The notes below the pieces were generated by a model that had not been told where the DNA came from, ran no database searches, and saw nothing but the letters and a program-made list of their open reading frames with translations. Shown piece after piece: positions 61,147 to 64,000 of a stretch of DNA of 64,000 bases. Source of the DNA: Cohnella endophytica. Lineage in GTDB: Bacteria; Bacillota; Bacilli; Paenibacillales; Paenibacillaceae. Every line of letters begins with the position of its first letter. Positions within the stretch are counted from its first letter, which is position 1. The stretch lies in the NCBI RefSeq assembly GCF_003628305.1, contig NZ_RBZM01000009.1:62001-126000 (forward strand). The letters are read 5' to 3'. Both the position numbers and the translations under genes were made by a program.

Positions 61147-62325
61147 ATGACGACACCGACGGGCGATCAAGCTCTCATCAAAAGAATAAACACGGCCATC
61201 GTGCTGGAATCGATATTGCGGAACGCTCCGCTGTCGCGCGCGCAAATCTCCGAGCAATCGGGCTTGAATAAAGCGACCGTCTCCAGCCTCGTTCAAGATC
61301 TGATCGACGGCTCGCTCGTAAGGGAGATCGGCACCGGACAATCCAGCGGCGGAAGAAAGCCGGTCATGCTGGACTTCGTCTCGTCTTCGGGGTACGCGAT
61401 CGGCATCGACCTGGGAGTCAACTATATCCGCGGGGTATTGGCGGACTTGCGCGGCAACGTCGTGGCGGAACGGACATCCTCTCTCCGCTTAGGGGATGCC
61501 GGCGGAGAGGCCGGCGTCTCGATTGCCGTCGATCAACTGTGCGGCTGTATCGAATCGCTCATGACCGAAGCCCCGGCGAGCGCATACGGGATCGTCGGCA
61601 TCGGCGTCGGCGTGCCAGGACTCGTCGACGATGGCGGAACCCTTCTGCTCGCGCCTAACCTGAAATGGCGGGACGTACCTCTTCAACGGATATTGACGGA
61701 CAAGTTTTCTTTGCCGGTCACGATCGACAACGAAGCGAATATGGGCGCGCTCGGCGAGCAGAAGTACGGCGCCGGCCGCAGCATCGGCAATATAATTTAC
61801 GTCAGCGTCGGTATCGGGATCGGAACGGGATTGATTCTGAACAAGTCGCTTTACAAGGGCGCATCCGGGTTCTCCGGCGAGATGGGTCACTTGTCCGTCG
61901 AAGCGCACGGCAAGAGCTGCACATGCGGCAATCGGGGGTGCTGGGAGATGTACGCCTCGGAGCAAGCGTTGCTCGAACAAGCCTCCCCCCTCGGCTTCGA
62001 TGACTTGGAGAGCTTGCTCGCGGCTGCCGGAGAAGGTCGCGCCGACGTGCTTGAGCTATTCGCCGGCATCGGAGAATACCTCGGAATCGGCATCGCCAAC
62101 ATCGTTAACGTATTCAACCCGGATGCCGTCGTCATCGGCAACCGGATGAGCCAGGCGAGACCGTGGCTCGAGGACGTTCTGCGCAGAACCGTCGTTCAGC
62201 GCGCGCTCGGCTTCCATCTCCGCAAAGTCCAGCTCTTGTTCGCCGAGCTCGGAGAACGCTCTACTATGATGGGCGCCGCGGAAATGGCGATCGAAGGCTT
62301 CTTCGCCCGCGTTAAGGCGACCTGA
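61147..62325 (+). CDS. xylR: XylR-type repressor (ROK family)
   Basis: About 392 residues from the ATG at 61147 (AAGGAG 13 bases upstream; the frame starts at ATG 61105 without RBS). Winged helix (about 15-75: APLSRAQISEQSGLNKATVSSLVQDLIDGSLV) and sugar-kinase-like ROK domain: GIDLGVNYIRGVLADLRGNV, VGIGIGTGLILN, GEMGHLSVEAHGKSCTCGNRGCWEMYAS with the zinc-binding C-x-C-G-x-x-G-C motif. It releases the operator when xylose binds. Divergent from xylAB. Confidence 0.93.
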   Translation: MTTPTGDQALIKRINTAIVLESILRNAPLSRAQISEQSGLNKATVSSLVQDLIDGSLVREIGTGQSSGGRKPVMLDFVSSSGYAIGIDLGVNYIRGVLADLRGNVVAERTSSLRLGDAGGEAGVSIAVDQLCGCIESLMTEAPASAYGIVGIGVGVPGLVDDGGTLLLAPNLKWRDVPLQRILTDKFSLPVTIDNEANMGALGEQKYGAGRSIGNIIYVSVGIGIGTGLILNKSLYKGASGFSGEMGHLSVEAHGKSCTCGNRGCWEMYASEQALLEQASPLGFDDLESLLAAAGEGRADVLELFAGIGEYLGIGIANIVNVFNPDAVVIGNRMSQARPWLEDVLRRTVVQRALGFHLRKVQLLFAELGERSTMMGAAEMAIEGFFARVKAT

Positions 62326-62410
62326 ATGGCTCTAGTCGATTCTGGGTTATCTGTTGGCGGATCGCGGCATTCTAGGCTGAAGGCGGCTCCTACGATGCGA
62401 TAGTCGAATA

Positions 62411-62480
62411 AGTTGGAAAAACTACAGCAAATCGGGGATCATTGGGCGATAATCAAACATCAGTTGGAAAAAGTCCATTT
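62411..62480. repeat. Two weak repeats 51 bp apart in the gap after xylR
   Basis: AGTTGGAAAAA occurs at 62411 and again at 62462, exactly 51 bp apart; the second has a small dyad TGGA-AAAAG-TCCA. A half match TTCCAACT lies at 62535. This is the same period as the palindrome arrays, but with poor symmetry and no nuclease gene. The rest of the 62326-62639 gap shows no gene. Confidence 0.3.
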
Positions 62481-62639
62481 AATTTTATTTCCAGTAGCTC
62501 TTGTCGTTCAGCACGATAGAAATACCTGGGTTTATTCCAACTAAACATCGTCAAGTGACCGAATACGGAAAATAACTGTACATTGTCCAATCAGTCCCTC
62601 CCGCTTCGATAAAAAGCCTGAATTTTATATTTTCAAAAC

Positions 62640-62680
62640 AAAGGGACACGCCGAGAAATTCCGGAGTGTCCCTTTTGTTT
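62640..62680 (-). terminator. Terminator of the sugar permease operon
   Basis: AAAGGGACAC pairs with GTGTCCCTTT (10 bp), with an inner CCG/CGG pairing; on the minus strand TTTGTTTTG follows. Confidence 0.85.
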
Positions 62681-62690
62681 GACTAACGAT

Positions 62691-63518
62691 TTATTTGCTG
62701 CCCGTAAACGTAATCCCTTTAACGAAGAACCGGTTGAACCCGATATAAATGAGCAAAGCCGGAATCGTCATGATAATCGATGCAGCCATAATATAGTTCC
62801 AGAAGCTGATGTACTGTCCTTTGAACGTGTTCAGACCGACCGATAAAGTAAACATCGCCTTGTCGGACATCATCATGAGCGGCTTCAAGAACTCGTTCCA
62901 AGCTCCCATGAAGATAAAGATCGTCTGTGCGGCAAGCGCCGGTTTAGCCAGCGGAAGCACAACGCGGTAGAACAATCCGAATCTGCCGAGACCGTCCAGC
63001 TCCGCCGCTTCTTCCAGCTCTTTAGGGAAGCTGATGAAAAACTGCCGCATCATGAAAATGTAAGTCGCCTGCGCCCCCATCGGGACGATAATGGCTTGGT
63101 AACTGTTCAACCAACCCAAGGACTTGATGATCAAGTAACTCGGAATGATCGTCAATTGACCGGGAATCATGATCATAGCCAGAATGCTGAAGAACATGAG
63201 CGTACTGCCCGGAAATTTGATTCTCGCGAGCGCGTAACCGGCCATGGAATTGAACAACAGGTTAAACACCGTAACGGTTACGGCGATAAAGGCGCTGTTC
63301 AAAAACCAGCGGACGAATAACGGCTCCTGATGGAAAATGGTCCGGTAATTATCGAAAGTAAAATGTTTCGGAATGAAGCTAATGCCGCCCTTCACGATTT
63401 CCGGCAACGTCTTGAAGGAAGCCGATAATGCCCATAGGAACGGAACGAACGTGATGAGCGCGTAGACTCCGAGCAGGACATAGAACAACGGCCTGAACCG
63501 TTTCATCGATTTATTCAC
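62691..63518 (-). CDS. Carbohydrate ABC transporter permease (MalG-like, CUT1)
   Basis: A 275-residue membrane protein with six helices (about 12-32, 72-95, 105-128, 140-155, 185-205 and 243-262). EAA loop: ELEEAAELDGLGRFGLFYRVVLPLAKPALA. C-terminal NRFFVKGITFTGSK is typical of the second permease of CUT1 importers. Last gene of an operon continuing past the right edge; 12 bp from the preceding permease. Being next to the xylose genes, it could import xylose or xylo-oligosaccharides, but this is inferred. Confidence 0.93.
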   Translation of the reverse strand: MNKSMKRFRPLFYVLLGVYALITFVPFLWALSASFKTLPEIVKGGISFIPKHFTFDNYRTIFHQEPLFVRWFLNSAFIAVTVTVFNLLFNSMAGYALARIKFPGSTLMFFSILAMIMIPGQLTIIPSYLIIKSLGWLNSYQAIIVPMGAQATYIFMMRQFFISFPKELEEAAELDGLGRFGLFYRVVLPLAKPALAAQTIFIFMGAWNEFLKPLMMMSDKAMFTLSVGLNTFKGQYISFWNYIMAASIIMTIPALLIYIGFNRFFVKGITFTGSK

Positions 63519-63530
63519 TTCTATTCCCTC

Positions 63531-64000
63531 CTAGTTCAGCTTTTCTTCCTTAAAGATAAGTCGCTGGATAACCGTGATCAGCATGATGACGACCGCGAGC
63601 AGGAAGGCCAGAGCGGACGCGTAACCCATGTCCAGGCTCTTGAACGCGTATTGGTAAATGAGCAGCACCATCGTCAGCGTCGCATTGTTCGGACCCCCGG
63701 AACCCGCGGAGAAAATATACGATTGGTCGAACAACTGGAAAGTTCCTATAATGCCCATGACGACGACGTAAAATGTGACCGGTTTAAGTTGCGGAACGGT
63801 GATGCGCCAGAATTTCTTCCAGCCGTTCGCGCCGTCGATTTCGGCCGCTTCGTATAACGACTCCGGAATATCCTGCAGCGCGGCCAAGTAAATAACCATA
63901 AACAATGGCGCGGTCGACCAGATATTCATGATCATGATGCCGATCAGCGCGACGGACGGATCTCCCAGCCAGTTATACGTAGGCAGGCCGACCATCTCGA
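63531..64000 (-). CDS. Carbohydrate ABC transporter permease (MalF-like, CUT1), C-terminal part
   Basis: The gene is cut by the right edge; the visible C-terminal 155 or so residues include LIGIMIMNIWSTAPLFMVIYLAALQDIPESLYEAAEIDGANGWKKFWRITVPQLKPV (EAA loop) and helices at the end (SALAFLLAVVIMLITVIQRLIF). An in-frame ATG at 63995 is internal, not the start. It pairs with the MalG-like permease that follows after 12 bp. Confidence 0.9.
   Translation of the reverse strand, partial: EMVGLPTYNWLGDPSVALIGIMIMNIWSTAPLFMVIYLAALQDIPESLYEAAEIDGANGWKKFWRITVPQLKPVTFYVVVMGIIGTFQLFDQSYIFSAGSGGPNNATLTMVLLIYQYAFKSLDMGYASALAFLLAVVIMLITVIQRLIFKEEKLN

Overview
The window looks like chromosome from a spore-forming member of the Firmicutes, most likely Paenibacillaceae (Cohnella/Paenibacillus type). 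Evidence is the gene set: a bacilliredoxin, a KinB-like sporulation kinase, a YlbL-like PDZ protease, a LytR-CpsA-Psr protein, CUT1 sugar transporters run by a membrane-bound AraC (YesN-type) regulator, xylAB under a ROK XylR with a classical xyl operator and a cre box, and strong AGGAGG ribosome binding sites. There are no rRNA or tRNA genes, no recognisable insertion sequences and no CRISPR array.

Layout. 1-1.5 kb: start of an MFS exporter, a FadR-type regulator and a Bcp peroxiredoxin. 1.5-2.55 kb: a nuclease-like gene followed by four degenerate palindromes (locus A). 2.6-5.4 kb: an ABC-2 exporter operon. 5.5-9.5 kb: an LCP protein, HemL and a WG-repeat secreted protein. 9.5-11.9 kb: two divergent sulfate-binding proteins around a shared promoter dyad. 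12.2-18.1 kb: AraC regulator and sugar ABC transporter. 18.4-22 kb: housekeeping genes (inositol phosphatase, FabI, UvsE). 22.4-24.1 kb: a second nuclease-like gene with a 19-unit palindrome array (locus B). 24.1-35.4 kb: Ddl, an amidase-domain protein, aconitase, a PDZ protease, an IclR regulator, a hydrolase, a fused superoxide dismutase and a sugar-type oxidoreductase. 35.5-40.3 kb: a compact chemosensory operon (HD-GYP, CheW, CheA, MCP). 40.4-41.6 kb: a tyrosine recombinase bracketed by inverted dif-like sites. 41.7-58 kb: FolE, HD-GYP, QueG, signal peptidase, DUF402, SodA, a globin sensor, MutY, AcpS, NadE, bacilliredoxin, KinB-like kinase and others. 58-62.3 kb: xylose operon and XylR. 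62.7-64 kb: two sugar permeases, the last cut by the window edge.

The most notable observation is the pair of loci A and B. Each has a promoter, a short leader with a terminator-like hairpin built as 6 bp + internal loop + 6 bp followed by a T tract, then a gene for a protein joining a DUF559/Vsr-like PD-(D/E)XK nuclease core to a C-terminal winged-helix-like region. Starting at the stop codon of each gene comes an array of 23-nt palindromes separated by 28-nt spacers (51-bp period). The two arrays share the geometry and the ATAG/CTAT ends, but the inner arm sequence differs. Gene and array therefore seem to travel or evolve as one unit. I know of no described system with this arrangement; its function is unknown.

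The second notable element is a tyrosine recombinase gene lying between two 28-bp sites (11-bp arms, 6-bp centre) in inverted orientation, which is the layout of an invertible segment, next to the promoter side of the chemosensory operon. Further regulatory signals are an IclR-type dyad shared by the iclR gene and acnA, direct repeats upstream of the sugar transporter, a structured leader on one sulfate-binding gene, and a small DnaA-box cluster.
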